From: Pseudideonella sakaiensis
Lineage (GTDB): Bacteria; Pseudomonadota; Gammaproteobacteria; Burkholderiales; Burkholderiaceae_C
Length of the DNA stretch: 64,000 nucleotides
NCBI RefSeq assembly: GCF_001293525.1
Contig: NZ_BBYR01000047.1
Coordinates: forward strand, 1 to 64,000
Direction of reading: 5' to 3'
Within the stretch, counting starts at the first letter, position 1, and each line of letters begins with the position of its first letter. The position numbers and the translations under genes are program-made. Positions 48,427-58,329 of this stretch are shown here, piece by piece. The notes under the pieces were generated by a model. The model saw only the letters and a list, made by a program, of their open reading frames with translations, had not been told where the DNA came from and ran no database searches.

Positions 48427-50061
48427 ATGACCTCCCCCCGCGGCCCGCGCGGCGCCGATGCGCTGGTGCAGGCCCTGCAGACCGCCGGCGTGCGGCGCCT
48501 CTTCACGCTCTCCGGCAACCACATCATGCCGGTCTACGACGCGGTGCTGGGCCGCGGGATCGCGCTGGTCCACACCCGCCACGAGGCCAGCACCGTGCAC
48601 ATGGCCGATGCCTGGGCACGCCTGACCGGCGAGGTCGGCGTCGCGCTGGTGACCGGCGGGCCGGGCCATGCGAACGCCGTGTCGGCGCTGTACACCGCGC
48701 GCATGGCGGAGGCGCCGGTGCTGCTGCTGTCGGGCCACGCGCCGAACGACCAGCTCGGCCTGGGCGCCTTCCAGGAGATGGCGCAGGCGGAGATGGCCGC
48801 GCCGGTCACCAAGGCCGCCTGGACCTGTGCGTCGCCCGACGCGGTGGCGGACGACCTGGCCCGCGCCTTCCGCATCGCCCGCTCGGGGCGGCCCGGGCCG
48901 GTGCACCTCAGCCTGCCGACCGACGTGCTGGAGCGCGCCTTCGCGGGCCGCCAGCCGCCGGCGGCGGCCTTCGAGCCCGAGCCGCAGGCGCTGGACCCGG
49001 CGCTGGCCGACGCGCTGCTGGCCCGCCTGGGGGCGGCGCGCCGGCCGCTGATCCTGGTCGGCGCGGCCAGCATGACGCGCGCCGCGCGCCGCGCCACCGA
49101 GGCGCTGCAGGCGGCCAGCGGCATCCCGGTGATCGGCATGGAAAGCCCGCGCGGCATCGCCGACCCCAGCCTCGGCGACTTCGCCGCGCTGCTGGCGCGC
49201 GCCGACGCCGTGCTGCTGCTCGGCAAGCGCCTGGACTTCACGCTCAAGCACGGCAAGCCGCCCTTTCCGGCCACGGCCGAGGTGCACCAGGTCGATGCCG
49301 ACGAGGCCGAGTTCGCGCGCAGCCGGCGCGCCGTCGGCGACCGGCTGCAGCTCGTCGGGCAGGCCGATGCGGCCAGCGCCGTGCGCACGCTGACCGAGCG
49401 CGCCAGCGCCCGCATCGCCGCGGCGGACTGGCTGGACGAGTGCCGCGCCGCGCTCGCCTTCCGCCCGCCGGCCTGGGACACGCTGGCCGCCGCCACGCCC
49501 GGCCGGCTGCACCCGGTGCAGATGCTGCGCCCGCTGCAGGCCCTGCTCGACAGCCACCCCGACGCGGTGCTGGTCTGCGACGGCGGCGAGATCGGGCAGT
49601 GGGCGATGGCCTGCCTGCGCGCGCCGCACCGGGTCAACAACGGCGTCGCCGGCTCGATCGGCGCCGGGCTGCCGTACGCGCTGGCCGCGCGCTGTGCGCA
49701 GCCCGAGGCGCCCGTGGTCGCGGTGATGGGCGACGGCACGGTCGGCTTCCACATCGCCGAGTTCGACACCGCGGTGCGCCACGGCCTCGGCTTCGTCGCG
49801 GTGATCGGCAACGACGCCCGCTGGAACGCCGAGTACCAGATCCAGCTGCGCGACTACGGCCCCGACCGGCTGCTCGCCTGCGAGCTGCTGCCCACGCGCT
49901 ACGACCAGGTGGCCCAGGCCTTCGGCGGCCACGGCGAGGGGGTGACCGAGGCCGCCGCGCTCGCGCCGGCGCTGGCGCGCGCCGTCGCGAGCGGCCAGCC
50001 GGCCTGCATCAACGTGATGATCGAGGGCGCGCCGGCCCCGACGATCAAGCGGGCCGGGTGA
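48427..50061 (+). CDS. thiamine diphosphate-dependent enzyme (acetolactate synthase/decarboxylase family)
   Basis: This 544-residue ThDP enzyme has the catalytic Glu in THTRHEASTVHMADA-type context (HTRHEASTVHMADAWARLTG). A central domain lies from about residue 190, and the cofactor motif runs from VMGDGTVGFHIAEFDTAV to the ND in VIGNDARWN. It is shorter than typical sulfoacetaldehyde acetyltransferase and lacks an obvious FAD-binding signature of acetolactate synthase. A 2-oxo acid decarboxylase or a C-C lyase is possible; the substrate is unknown. It ends in a GTGA overlap with a TauE/SafE exporter, a coupling that suggests its reaction yields something to be exported. Confidence 0.88.
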   Translation: MTSPRGPRGADALVQALQTAGVRRLFTLSGNHIMPVYDAVLGRGIALVHTRHEASTVHMADAWARLTGEVGVALVTGGPGHANAVSALYTARMAEAPVLLLSGHAPNDQLGLGAFQEMAQAEMAAPVTKAAWTCASPDAVADDLARAFRIARSGRPGPVHLSLPTDVLERAFAGRQPPAAAFEPEPQALDPALADALLARLGAARRPLILVGAASMTRAARRATEALQAASGIPVIGMESPRGIADPSLGDFAALLARADAVLLLGKRLDFTLKHGKPPFPATAEVHQVDADEAEFARSRRAVGDRLQLVGQADAASAVRTLTERASARIAAADWLDECRAALAFRPPAWDTLAAATPGRLHPVQMLRPLQALLDSHPDAVLVCDGGEIGQWAMACLRAPHRVNNGVAGSIGAGLPYALAARCAQPEAPVVAVMGDGTVGFHIAEFDTAVRHGLGFVAVIGNDARWNAEYQIQLRDYGPDRLLACELLPTRYDQVAQAFGGHGEGVTEAAALAPALARAVASGQPACINVMIEGAPAPTIKRAG

Positions 50062-50825
50062 TCGAGGTTGGCGGGGCCGCCTTCGCCGGCTCGGCCGGCG
50101 TGCTCGCCGCCACCGCGGCGATCGTCGCGCTCGCCTACACGGTCTACGGCCTGACGGGCTTCGGTTCGTCGATCGTCGCGGTGCCGCTGCTGGCGCAGTT
50201 CTATCCGCTGCGCTTCGTGGTGCCGATGGTGCTGCTGTTCGACCTCGCCGCCGGCCTGATCCTGGGGTTGCGCAACCGGCACCGGCTGAGCCGGGCGGAG
50301 CTGCTGCGGCTGCTGCCCTGGCTGTGCGTCGGCATGGTCGCGGGCGTGACCCTGCTGGTCCAGGTGCCGGAGCGCGTGCTGCTGGGCGCGCTCGGGGCCT
50401 TCACGCTGCTGTTCGCGCTGTGGAGCCTGCTGAACCGCCGGCCGGTGCGGCCGGTGTCGGCCCGCTGGGCGGCGCCAGCGGGCCTGGCCGGCGGCGCCGT
50501 CACCGCGCTGTACGGCACGGGCGGCCCGATCTACACGCTCTACCTGGCGCGCCGGCTGGACGACGCCGCCGTCTTCCGTGCCACCATCGGGGTGCTCATC
50601 TTCGTCACGGCAGCGATCCGGCTGGCCCTGTTCAGCGGCACCGGCCTGTATGCGCAGCCAGGGCTGCTGGCGCTGGCCCTGGCGATGGCGCCGGCCGCGC
50701 TCGCCGGCTTCCTGCTCGGCAGCCGCCTGCACGCGCGGCTGGACCGGGCGCAGGCGATGCGTGTGGTCTGGTCGCTGCTGATCGTCTCCGGCACCGGCCT
50801 GCTGGTGCGCGCGCTGGGCGGCTGA
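50058..50825 (+). CDS. TauE/SafE family membrane transporter (putative sulfite/sulfonate exporter)
   Basis: The GTG at 50058 overlaps the ThDP-enzyme stop and gives 255 residues with about eight membrane segments. The family's repeated glycine-rich motif is present in both halves: YTVYGLTGFGSSIVAVPLLA near the N-terminus and GLAGGAVTALYGTGGPIYTL in the second half. Members export sulfite, sulfoacetate or other organosulfur anions, though many have unknown substrates. It is last in the dicarboxylate cluster and lies 11 kb from suyAB, whose product sulfite needs disposal. It converges on the asparaginase gene. Confidence 0.88.
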   Translation: MIEVGGAAFAGSAGVLAATAAIVALAYTVYGLTGFGSSIVAVPLLAQFYPLRFVVPMVLLFDLAAGLILGLRNRHRLSRAELLRLLPWLCVGMVAGVTLLVQVPERVLLGALGAFTLLFALWSLLNRRPVRPVSARWAAPAGLAGGAVTALYGTGGPIYTLYLARRLDDAAVFRATIGVLIFVTAAIRLALFSGTGLYAQPGLLALALAMAPAALAGFLLGSRLHARLDRAQAMRVVWSLLIVSGTGLLVRALGG

Positions 50826-50859
50826 GAGGCGCTGGCCCGGGGCGGCTGGCTCCGGGGCC

Positions 50860-50880
50860 GCCCGCCGCGCGCGGGCGGGC
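50860..50880. terminator. GC hairpin between convergent genes
   Basis: GCCCGCC (50860-50866) and GGCGGGC (50874-50880) form a perfect 7-bp stem between the convergent TauE/SafE and asparaginase genes. There is no T-tract, so its role in termination is tentative. Confidence 0.35.
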
Positions 50881-50909
50881 GCGCGCCCGGCGGCCAGGCC
50901 GCGCCTGTC

Positions 50910-51977
50910 TCAGCCGGGGGCCAGCGCCGAGCGCAGCGGCGCCGCGGCGCGCAGGCGGCCCACCTCGAGGCCGTTCCAGTTGCGCAGCACGGGCGCCGCG
51001 AGGCCGTCGACCACCGCGCGCGCCGGCGCGTCGAGCGGCAGCAGGGCGCCCACCAGCGTGGCCATCACCACCTCCGCGGCGCGCGCCTGGCCATCGTCCA
51101 CCTTGACGGCCACGCCGAGGCCGAGCTCGGGCAGCGCGGCGGTGTAGACGCCCTCGGCGCCGACCTTGCAGAACACGCGCTCGCCGAGCGCCTCCATCAG
51201 CCGCGTGTCGAAGCGGCCGCTGCCGGCCACCATGAACGGCGCGGCAGCGACCGCGCGGCGCAGGCGCTGCACGGCGCGCGCGCGGTCGGCATCGAGGCCC
51301 TGCCCGGTGCCGACGCGCGCGAAGGCCAGCGCCAGCGCGCGCAGCGGCAGCGCCCAGGTCGGGATCGAGCAGCCGTCGGTGCCGACCGGCGCGCGCGCCG
51401 GGTCGACGCCGGTCGCGGCCTGCAGCGCCGCGGCCACCTCGCGCATCACCGGGTGGTCCGGCCGCACGTAGCCGGCGGCGCGCCGCCGCACCGCGTCGCC
51501 GTCCGGCCGCCCGGGGGCGCCGCCGGCGGCCAGCAGGCAGGCCACGCAGACGAAGCCGGCGTGCTTGCCGGAGCAGTTGTTGTGGCGCGCGTCGGGCACG
51601 GCGCCGGCGGCCGCCAGCGCGCGCGCGCTGGCCTCGTGCATCGGCCAGTGCGTGCCGCATTCGAGCGCGTCCACGCCCACGCCGGCCTTGGCCAGCATCG
51701 CCGCCGCCGTCGCCGCATGCGCCGGCTCGCCGTTGTGCGAGGCGCAGGCCAGCGCCAGCTCGGCATCGTCCAGGCCGAGCCGGTCGGCGGCGCCGCCCGC
51801 CACCAGCGGCAGCGCCTGCAGCACCTTCACCGCGCTGCGCGGGAACACCGGGCGATCGACGTCGCCGATCGCGAGGCGCAGCGTGCCCCGCGCATCCACC
51901 ACCGCCACCGCGCCGCTATGGGCGGACTCGACCGCGTCGCCGCGCAGCACCTCCACCAGCACCGGTCCGTTCGCCAT
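50910..51977 (-). CDS. asparaginase (Asparaginase_II / Rhizobium-type family)
   Basis: This 355-residue protein is of the thermolabile, Rhizobium-type asparaginase family rather than the E. coli AnsA/AnsB fold. Its motifs are FPRSAVKVLQALPL, LACASHNGEPAHA, the Cys/Asn/Ser/Lys block HNNCSGKHAGFVCVA, GTDGCSIPTWALPL and FCKVGAEGVYTAAL. Members hydrolyse L-asparagine to aspartate and ammonia in the cytosol, using a beta-lactamase-like Ser/Lys arrangement. SGKHAG carries the expected catalytic SxxK-related residues. It appears monocistronic, divergent from the EamA transporter with 79 bases between. Confidence 0.9.
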   Translation of the reverse strand: MANGPVLVEVLRGDAVESAHSGAVAVVDARGTLRLAIGDVDRPVFPRSAVKVLQALPLVAGGAADRLGLDDAELALACASHNGEPAHAATAAAMLAKAGVGVDALECGTHWPMHEASARALAAAGAVPDARHNNCSGKHAGFVCVACLLAAGGAPGRPDGDAVRRRAAGYVRPDHPVMREVAAALQAATGVDPARAPVGTDGCSIPTWALPLRALALAFARVGTGQGLDADRARAVQRLRRAVAAAPFMVAGSGRFDTRLMEALGERVFCKVGAEGVYTAALPELGLGVAVKVDDGQARAAEVVMATLVGALLPLDAPARAVVDGLAAPVLRNWNGLEVGRLRAAAPLRSALAPG

Positions 51978-52056
51978 CCCGCCCTCCCCTCGCCTGCCTC
52001 ACGCGCCGCCGACCCCTTGCCAGCGGCTCGTGACGCTGCGATGACAATCATCGCCC

Positions 52057-52938
52057 ATGCCCCTGACCGCCCTGGCCCTGGTACTCGTCGCCGCGCTGCT
52101 GCATGCCCTGTGGAACATCGTCGCGAAGAAGGCCGAGGGCGGGGCGCCGCTGGTGCTGCTGTCCGCGCTCGGCGTGGCCGTGCTGTGGGCGCCGCTCGGC
52201 CTCTGGGCGGCCTGGGGCACGCTGCCGCACTGGGGGCCGCGCGAGTGGGGCCTGGTGCTGGCCAGCGGCCTGACCCACCTGGCCTACTTCCACGTCTTGC
52301 TGCGCGGCTACGCGGCCAGCGACCTGACGGTGGTCTACCCGGTGGCGCGCGGCACCGGGCCGCTGATCAGCGCCTGCGGCGCCCTGCTGCTGCTCGACGA
52401 GCGCCTGAGCCTGGCGGGTGCGCTGGGCATCGCCGGCGTCACCGCCGGCGTCTTCCTGGTGGCCGGCGGCCCGGGGCTGTGGGCCCAGGCGCACGACCCG
52501 GCGCGGCGCCGCCGCGTGCTGGCCGGCGTCGGCTGGGGCGCCGCCACCGGCGTGCTGATCGCCGGCTACACCCTGATCGACGGCTACGCGGTGAAGGTGG
52601 CGCTGCTGTCGCCGATCCTGGTCGACTACTTCGGCAACCTGCTGCGCCTGCCCTTCATGCTGCCGGCGGCGCTGCGCGCGCGCGCCGATTTCCTCGCGAG
52701 CTTCCGGCGCCAATGGCGGCATGCGCTGCTGATCGCGGTGTGCAGCCCGCTCGGCTACGTGCTGGTGCTGTACGCGGCCACGATGGCGCCGCTGTCGCAC
52801 GTGGCGCCGGCGCGCGAGGTCTCGATGCTGTTCGCCGCGCTGCTCGGCGGCCGGCTGCTCGGCGAGGGCGACCGCGGCTGGCGGCTGGCCGGCGCGGCCT
52901 GCATCGGCCTCGGGGTCGCCGGGCTGGCGCTGGGCTGA
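52057..52938 (+). CDS. EamA/DMT-superfamily transporter
   Basis: This 293-residue membrane protein has about ten hydrophobic segments in two EamA repeats. The first ends near LSLAGALGIAGVTAGVFLVA and the second near RLAGAACIGLGVAGLALG. YPVARGTGPLISACGALLLL and LYAATMAPLSHVAPAREVSM are the paired motifs after helix 3 of each repeat. Such transporters export or exchange metabolites such as amino acids; the substrate is not predictable. Its promoter lies in the short gap shared with the asparaginase gene. Confidence 0.9.
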   Translation: MPLTALALVLVAALLHALWNIVAKKAEGGAPLVLLSALGVAVLWAPLGLWAAWGTLPHWGPREWGLVLASGLTHLAYFHVLLRGYAASDLTVVYPVARGTGPLISACGALLLLDERLSLAGALGIAGVTAGVFLVAGGPGLWAQAHDPARRRRVLAGVGWGAATGVLIAGYTLIDGYAVKVALLSPILVDYFGNLLRLPFMLPAALRARADFLASFRRQWRHALLIAVCSPLGYVLVLYAATMAPLSHVAPAREVSMLFAALLGGRLLGEGDRGWRLAGAACIGLGVAGLALG

Positions 52939-52968
52939 GCGGGCGTGGCGGGTTCGTTCACAGCTTCT

Positions 52969-54069
52969 TCAGCGCCCGAACAGCCCCTTCACCACGCTGC
53001 CCAGGCCCTCGACCAGCCCGCCCACGCTGACGCCCAGCGCCTTCGCCAGCCCGACGGCGATGCGGGTGGACAGGTTCTCCTCGAGCGAGAAGGCCGGGTC
53101 GTCGAGCCGGCCCTCGAGCACGAAGTCGAGCTCGATGCGGCCGCGCTCCTCCATCGCCTTCAGCACCAGCTGCTGCGGTACGCCGGCGACCGTGTCCAGC
53201 ACGCCGCGGCGGCCGAGCGCGAGCTCGGAGAAGCGCACCCGGCCCGGCGCATGCAGCTGCTGGCCGCGCACCGTCGCGTCGACCTGCAGGTCGAGCCGGC
53301 CGCGCTCGACCCCGCCCTCGTTGAGCCGCAGCAGGTAGGGCTGCAGCACGCGCAGGTCGACGCCGTCCAGGCGCAGCGCGAGGCGGGCGTCGCGGGTGGC
53401 GGGCGTCAGCGTGCCGTCCACGTGCACCCGGCCGTCGCGAGCCGCGCCGCCGCCGGCCCCGTGCATCACCGCGTCGATGCGCAGCGGCATCGGCTGGTCC
53501 AGCGCCGGCCAGGCGATCGGGCCGAGCTCGGCCTGCAGGCCGGAGAAGTGCAGCCGGTGCGGCGGGCGCGCGACGCGGGCGTCGAGGAAGTCGAGCGTCG
53601 CACCGTGCAGCGCCAGCGTGCCCACCAGCACCGCCAGCGGCGCCGCGTCGCGCCGCGCGGCCGGGTCGCCGAGCAGCGAGGGCAGCGCGCGCAGGCGGCC
53701 GTCGCGGCCGCGCAGCACCGACAGGTAGGCGCCGTCGACGTCGACGCGCGCGATCTGCCAGCCCCCCTCGCCGCCGGTCAGCGCGCGCCACACCGAGGCC
53801 CACTGCGGCCGCAGCCGCACGCGCTCGGCGCGCAGCTCGTCCTCGGCCGGCCAGGCCTGCGGGCCGCTGCGCTCGGCGCGCAGGCGCAGGCCCTGCAGCT
53901 CGACGCCCTCCCAGCGCAGCTGCAGCGCCGCCAGCGTCGCGCGCGGGCCGAGCGCGCCCAGCACCGCGGCCTCCAGCCGCTGCAGCGCGAGACGCCAGCC
54001 GGCCAGCGCCAGCGCCGCCAGCGCCAGCACGGCCAGGGCGGCGAACAACAGGCGGCGGCGCAGCGGCAT
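52969..54069 (-). CDS. AsmA/DUF748-like envelope protein
   Basis: This 366-residue protein has one N-terminal membrane anchor ([21 protein letters not shown]). A repetitive beta-strand region of AsmA/DUF748 type follows: [33 protein letters not shown]-like strands, [40 protein letters not shown], and near the C-terminus [20 protein letters not shown]. It ends in a Gly/Val-rich amphipathic tail. This family spans the periplasm and several members help move lipids to the outer membrane; this one is short for the family. It converges on the EamA gene. The ATG at 54069 fits the anchor. Confidence 0.75.
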   Translation of the reverse strand: MPLRRRLLFAALAVLALAALALAGWRLALQRLEAAVLGALGPRATLAALQLRWEGVELQGLRLRAERSGPQAWPAEDELRAERVRLRPQWASVWRALTGGEGGWQIARVDVDGAYLSVLRGRDGRLRALPSLLGDPAARRDAAPLAVLVGTLALHGATLDFLDARVARPPHRLHFSGLQAELGPIAWPALDQPMPLRIDAVMHGAGGGAARDGRVHVDGTLTPATRDARLALRLDGVDLRVLQPYLLRLNEGGVERGRLDLQVDATVRGQQLHAPGRVRFSELALGRRGVLDTVAGVPQQLVLKAMEERGRIELDFVLEGRLDDPAFSLEENLSTRIAVGLAKALGVSVGGLVEGLGSVVKGLFGR

Positions 54070-54263
54070 CGGGCGATTCTGGCGCAGGCCGGGCGCCGGC
54101 GCGGCGGGAAGGGGCAGGCCGACGCCCGGGCCGGGCGGCCGGGGCGCCTGCGGACCGGGAACGGGCCGGATGCCGGGGCGGGAACGGGCCGGAAGCCCGC
54201 GGACCCGCCGCCGGGAAGCCGTGTCGCGCACGCAGCCGCCGCGGCTGCGTAGCATCGCGGCCC

Positions 54264-55331
54264 ATGCCTGCCCCTGCGACCCCGCGCGCCCCGGCCTCCG
54301 GCGGCCCCGGCCCCGGCTCCGGTCACGCCGCCAGCGCCGGCTCGCGCGACCGTCCGGCCGACCTGCCCCCGCCCGCCGCGCCGATCGACGTCGTCGGCGT
54401 CGACTTCTCGAGCCGTCCGACCCGGCGCAAGCCCATCGTCGTCGCGCGCGGCCGGCTGGACCCGGCGCCCGCCGCGCCCGGCGCTGCCCCCGGCGGCACG
54501 GTGACCCTGCTCGGGCTGCAGCCGCTCGACACGCTGGAGGCCTTCTCCGCGTGGCTGGCGGACCCGGCGCAGGCGCCGTGGGTGGGCGGCTTCGACCTGC
54601 CCTTCGGGCTGCCGCGCGAACTGGTGGAGCAGCTCGGCTGGCCGACCGACTGGCCGGCGCTGATCCGGCACTACGCGGCGCTCGAGCGCCCCGTCATCCG
54701 CGACACCTTCGCGGCCTTCTGCGCCGCGCGGCCGGTCGGCGGCAAGTTCGCGCACCGCCGCTGCGACGGCCCGGCCGGCTCCTCGCCGTCGATGAAGTGG
54801 GTCAACCCGCCGGTGGCCTACATGCTGCACGCCGGCGTGCCGCGGCTGCTCGACGCCGGCGTCGACCTGCCGGGCCTGCACCCCGGGGACCCGGCACGGG
54901 TGGCCCTCGAGGCCTACCCGGGGCTGCTCGCCCGCGAGCTGCTGGGCGCGCGCTCGTACAAGAGCGACGAGGCCGCGAAGCAGACGCCGGAGCGGCTGAT
55001 CGCCCGCAAGGACCTGGTGGACGCGCTGCTGCAGGGCCGCAGCCGCCTCGGCCTGCGCCTGCGCGCGCGCCCGGCGCTGACGGATGCGCTGGTGGCCGAC
55101 GCCAGCGGCGACCGCCTCGATGCCACGCTGTGCCTGCTGCAGGCCGCGTGGTGCGCGCTGCGGCCGGGCTGGGGCCGGCCCGCCGATGCCGACCCGCTCG
55201 AAGGCTGGATCGCGACCGCGGGGCCGGACCCGGCTGCCCCGGTCCCGGCCCCGGCCGCCGTACCCGCACGCGAAGGCGCACGCGCCGGCGCACCGGCCCC
55301 CGCCTCGGCCGCGCGCCGCCGCCGCGCGTGA
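54264..55331 (+). CDS. DUF429 family protein (predicted RNase H-like nuclease fold)
   Basis: This 355-residue protein has a disordered Pro/Ala-rich head (1-40) and tail (from about 315) around a DUF429 core. [34 protein letters not shown] and [13 protein letters not shown], then [12 protein letters not shown] and [14 protein letters not shown], hold acidic residues in the places expected for an RNase H-like metal site (VDFSS, FDLPFG, DRLDA). It is translationally coupled (GTGA) to the Lhr-type helicase that follows, suggesting a joint role in nucleic-acid processing. The catalytic activity of this family is predicted, not established, to my knowledge. Confidence 0.8.
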   Translation: MPAPATPRAPASGGPGPGSGHAASAGSRDRPADLPPPAAPIDVVGVDFSSRPTRRKPIVVARGRLDPAPAAPGAAPGGTVTLLGLQPLDTLEAFSAWLADPAQAPWVGGFDLPFGLPRELVEQLGWPTDWPALIRHYAALERPVIRDTFAAFCAARPVGGKFAHRRCDGPAGSSPSMKWVNPPVAYMLHAGVPRLLDAGVDLPGLHPGDPARVALEAYPGLLARELLGARSYKSDEAAKQTPERLIARKDLVDALLQGRSRLGLRLRARPALTDALVADASGDRLDATLCLLQAAWCALRPGWGRPADADPLEGWIATAGPDPAAPVPAPAAVPAREGARAGAPAPASAARRRRA

Positions 55332-57904
55332 GCCCCGCGGCCGCCGAGGCCTGGTTCCAGTCGCGCGGCTGGACGCCCTTCCCCTTCCAGCGCGAGGTCT
55401 GGCAGGCGATGGCGGACGGGCACAGCGGCCTGCTGCACGCCACCACCGGCAGCGGCAAGACCTACGCGGTCTGGCTCGGCGCGCTGGCGCAGGCAGCGCA
55501 GCGGGGCGCGGCCACGGCAGCGCCCGCGGCCGCCTCCGGCCCGGGTGCGCCCGCCGCCCGGGCCGCCGCAGCGGCCGCGCCGCCGCTGGGCGTGCTGTGG
55601 CTGACGCCGATGCGCGCGCTCGCCGCCGACACCGCGCGCGCGCTGGCGCTGCCGCTGCCGGCGCTCGCGCCGCGCTGGACGCTCGGCCAGCGCAGCGGCG
55701 ACACCCCCTCGGCCGAGCGGGCCCGCCAGGACCGTCGCCTGCCCACCGCGCTGGTCACCACGCCGGAGTCGCTCAGCCTGCTGCTCAGCCGCGAGGAGGC
55801 GCCGCAGGCCCTCGGCGGCGTGCACACCGTGATCGTCGACGAGTGGCACGAGCTGCTGGGCAACAAGCGCGGCGTGCAGGTGCAGCTGGCGCTGGCCCGG
55901 CTGCGCCACTGGAACCCGGCGCTGGTGGTCTGGGGCCTGAGCGCGACGCTGGGCAACCTGGAGGAAGCGCTGGCGGTGCTGCTCGGCCCGGCCGGCGAGG
56001 CCGCGGCCGAGGCCGCCGGCCGCCCTGCCCGGCTGGTGCACGGCCGCATCGACAAGGCGCTGCGCATCGACACCCTGCTGCCCGAGCATCCCGGCCGCTT
56101 CTCGTGGGGCGGCCACCTGGGCGCGCAGATGCTGGGGCCGGTGGTGGCCGAGATCGACGGCGCCTCGACCACGCTGGTCTTCACCAACACCCGCAGCCAG
56201 GCCGAGGCCTGGTACCAGCTGCTGCTCGGCGCGCGGCCGGACTGGGCCGGCGTGGTGGCGCTGCACCACGGCTCGCTCGATGCCTCGGTGCGCCACTGGG
56301 TCGAGGACGGGCTGAAGGCCGGGCGGCTGAAGGCGGTGGTGGCCACCTCGTCGCTCGACCTCGGCGTCGACTTCCTGCCGGTCGAGCGGGTGCTGCAGAT
56401 CGGCAGCCCCAAGGGCATCGCGCGGCTGCTGCAGCGGGCCGGCCGCAGCGGCCACGCGCCGGGCCGCAGCAGCCGCATCACCGTGGTGCCCACGCACACG
56501 CTGGAGCTGGTGGAGGCGGCCGCGGCGCGCGAGGCGGCGCAGGCCGGCCGCATCGAGCGCCGCGAGTCGCCGGAGCAGCCGCTGGACGTGCTGGTGCAGC
56601 ACCTGGTGACGGTGGCGCTGGGCGGCGGCTGGACCGACGACGCGATGTACGCCGAGGTCCGCGGCAGCCACGCCTACCGCGCGCTGAGCCGCGCGGACTT
56701 CGACTGGGCGCGCGCCTTCGTCGAGGGCGGCGGCGGCAGCCTCGCGGCCTACCCGGAGTACCACCGCATCGCCCGGGTCGACGGCGTCTGGCGCGTGCCG
56801 GACCGCGGCATCGCGCGGCGCCACCGGCTCGGGATCGGCACCATCGTCGGCGAGTCGGCGATGAAGGTGCAGTTCGTCAACGGCGCGGTGCTCGGCCACA
56901 TGGAAGAGGGCTTCCTCGCGCGGCTGAAGGCCGGCGACTGCTTCGTGTTCGCGGGCCGGCTGCTCGAGTTCGTGCGCATCCGCGAGATGACCGCCTACGT
57001 GCAGCGCGCGACGCGCCGCAAGGGCCTGGTGCCGAGCTGGGCCGGCAGCAAGATGCCCTTGTCCACCGAGCTGGCCGACGCGGTGCTCGAGCGCCTGGCG
57101 GAGGCCGCCGCCGGCCGCTACGACAGCCCCGAGCTGCAGGCCGCGCGGCCGATGCTGCAGACGCAGGCGCTGATGTCGCGCCTGCCGACGCCGGCGCTGC
57201 TGCTGGTGGAGCAGTTCCGCTCGCGCGAGGGCCACCACCTCTTCGTCTACCCCTTCGCCGGCCGCCAGGTGCACCTGGGCCTGGCCAGCCTGCTGGCCTG
57301 GCGGCTGGCGCGCGACGCGCCCAACACCTTCTCGCTGAGCATCAACGACCACGGCTTCGAGCTGCTGTCGGCCGAGCCGGTGGACCCGGCCCCGCTGCTG
57401 GACGGCCGGCTCTATGCCGAGGCCGCGCTGCTGGACGACATGCTGGCCAGCCTGAACGCGAGCGAGCTGGCCCGGCGGCGCTTCCGCGAGATCGCGCGCG
57501 TCGCCGGCCTGGTGCAGACGGGCTACCCCGGCCAGCCGAAGAGCACGCGCCAGCTGCAGGCCTCGAGCAGCCTGTTCTACGAGGTCTTCCGCCGCTACGA
57601 TGCCGGCAACCTGCTGCTCGGGCAGGCCGAGCGCGAGGTGCTGGTGCAGGAACTGGACGTGCGACGCCTCGCCGCGGCGCTGGCCCGCATGCGCCGCCTG
57701 CCGGCCGAGCACGTGCGGCTCGAGGTCCCGAGCCCGATGAGCCTGCCGCTGATGGTCGAACGATTCCGCGAACAGCTGAGCACCGAGAAGCTCGAGCAGC
57801 GCCTGGCGCGCCTGCTCGACGACATGAACGCGGCCGCCGACCGGCGCGAGGCGGGCGCACCGCCCGCCGCGCGCCGCCGAGCCGCGCGCGGGGTCCGGCG
57901 ATGA
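55328..57904 (+). CDS. Lhr-like DEXH-box helicase (ligase-associated DNA repair type)
   Basis: This 858-residue superfamily 2 helicase starts at a GTG overlapping the DUF429 stop. Motif I is [10 protein letters not shown] (about residue 39), Ia is [15 protein letters not shown] is [10 protein letters not shown] (DEWH), and III is WGLSATLGN. Motif IV lies in [15 protein letters not shown] in [12 protein letters not shown], and VI in [11 protein letters not shown] winged-helix and Lhr C-terminal domain follow. [14 protein letters not shown] is characteristic of the ligase-associated DEXH helicase group, which normally sits with an ATP-dependent ligase, a metallo-beta-lactamase exonuclease and a phosphoesterase; none is in this window. 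An Ala-rich insert lies at residues 60-90. Confidence 0.92.
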   Translation: MSPAAAEAWFQSRGWTPFPFQREVWQAMADGHSGLLHATTGSGKTYAVWLGALAQAAQRGAATAAPAAASGPGAPAARAAAAAAPPLGVLWLTPMRALAADTARALALPLPALAPRWTLGQRSGDTPSAERARQDRRLPTALVTTPESLSLLLSREEAPQALGGVHTVIVDEWHELLGNKRGVQVQLALARLRHWNPALVVWGLSATLGNLEEALAVLLGPAGEAAAEAAGRPARLVHGRIDKALRIDTLLPEHPGRFSWGGHLGAQMLGPVVAEIDGASTTLVFTNTRSQAEAWYQLLLGARPDWAGVVALHHGSLDASVRHWVEDGLKAGRLKAVVATSSLDLGVDFLPVERVLQIGSPKGIARLLQRAGRSGHAPGRSSRITVVPTHTLELVEAAAAREAAQAGRIERRESPEQPLDVLVQHLVTVALGGGWTDDAMYAEVRGSHAYRALSRADFDWARAFVEGGGGSLAAYPEYHRIARVDGVWRVPDRGIARRHRLGIGTIVGESAMKVQFVNGAVLGHMEEGFLARLKAGDCFVFAGRLLEFVRIREMTAYVQRATRRKGLVPSWAGSKMPLSTELADAVLERLAEAAAGRYDSPELQAARPMLQTQALMSRLPTPALLLVEQFRSREGHHLFVYPFAGRQVHLGLASLLAWRLARDAPNTFSLSINDHGFELLSAEPVDPAPLLDGRLYAEAALLDDMLASLNASELARRRFREIARVAGLVQTGYPGQPKSTRQLQASSSLFYEVFRRYDAGNLLLGQAEREVLVQELDVRRLAAALARMRRLPAEHVRLEVPSPMSLPLMVERFREQLSTEKLEQRLARLLDDMNAAADRREAGAPPAARRRAARGVRR

Positions 57905-58290
57905 GGTGGCGCGAGGTCTTCGGCGCCGCGGGCCGCGCGCGGCTGCGCACCGCGGTGCTGGCGCTGTGGAAGCTGATGCGCCACCCCGACACGCCCTGGC
58001 CGCCGAAGCTGGTCGCGCTGCTGGTGCTGCTGTATGCGCTGAGCCCGATCGACCTGATCCCCGACTTCCTGCCGTTGATCGGCCAGCTCGACGAGCTGGT
58101 ACTGATCCCGCTCGGCGTGGCGCTGGCGATCCGGCTGACGCCGCGCGCCCTCTGGGAGGCGCGCTGGGCCGAGGCCGAGGCCGAGGGCGGGCGGGCGCCG
58201 AAGTGGGCCTGGGGCGCGGTGCTGGTGGTCGCCGTCTGGGCGCTGTGCGGCGGGCTGCTGGCCTGGTGGTGGTTCGGGGCCGGACGCTGA
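57901..58290 (+). CDS. YkvA/DUF1232 family membrane protein
   Basis: This 129-residue protein carries the DUF1232 motif [20 protein letters not shown] followed by [22 protein letters not shown]-terminal membrane segment follows ([20 protein letters not shown]). YkvA-type proteins are common, small, membrane-associated and of unknown function. Its ATG overlaps the helicase stop (ATGA), which is notable because it ties an inner-membrane protein to a repair-type helicase and the DUF429 protein in one transcript. Confidence 0.9.
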   Translation: MRWREVFGAAGRARLRTAVLALWKLMRHPDTPWPPKLVALLVLLYALSPIDLIPDFLPLIGQLDELVLIPLGVALAIRLTPRALWEARWAEAEAEGGRAPKWAWGAVLVVAVWALCGGLLAWWWFGAGR

Positions 58291-58329
58291 GCGCAGCGCA
58301 GCGCCGCGGCCGCCCCGCGCCCGCCGCGC

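Noticed and set aside
48427-50061. Sulfoacetaldehyde acetyltransferase (Xsc)
   Set aside because: It is attractive beside sulfonate genes, but the protein is shorter than usual for Xsc, no phosphotransacetylase gene follows, and I see no specific Xsc motif.
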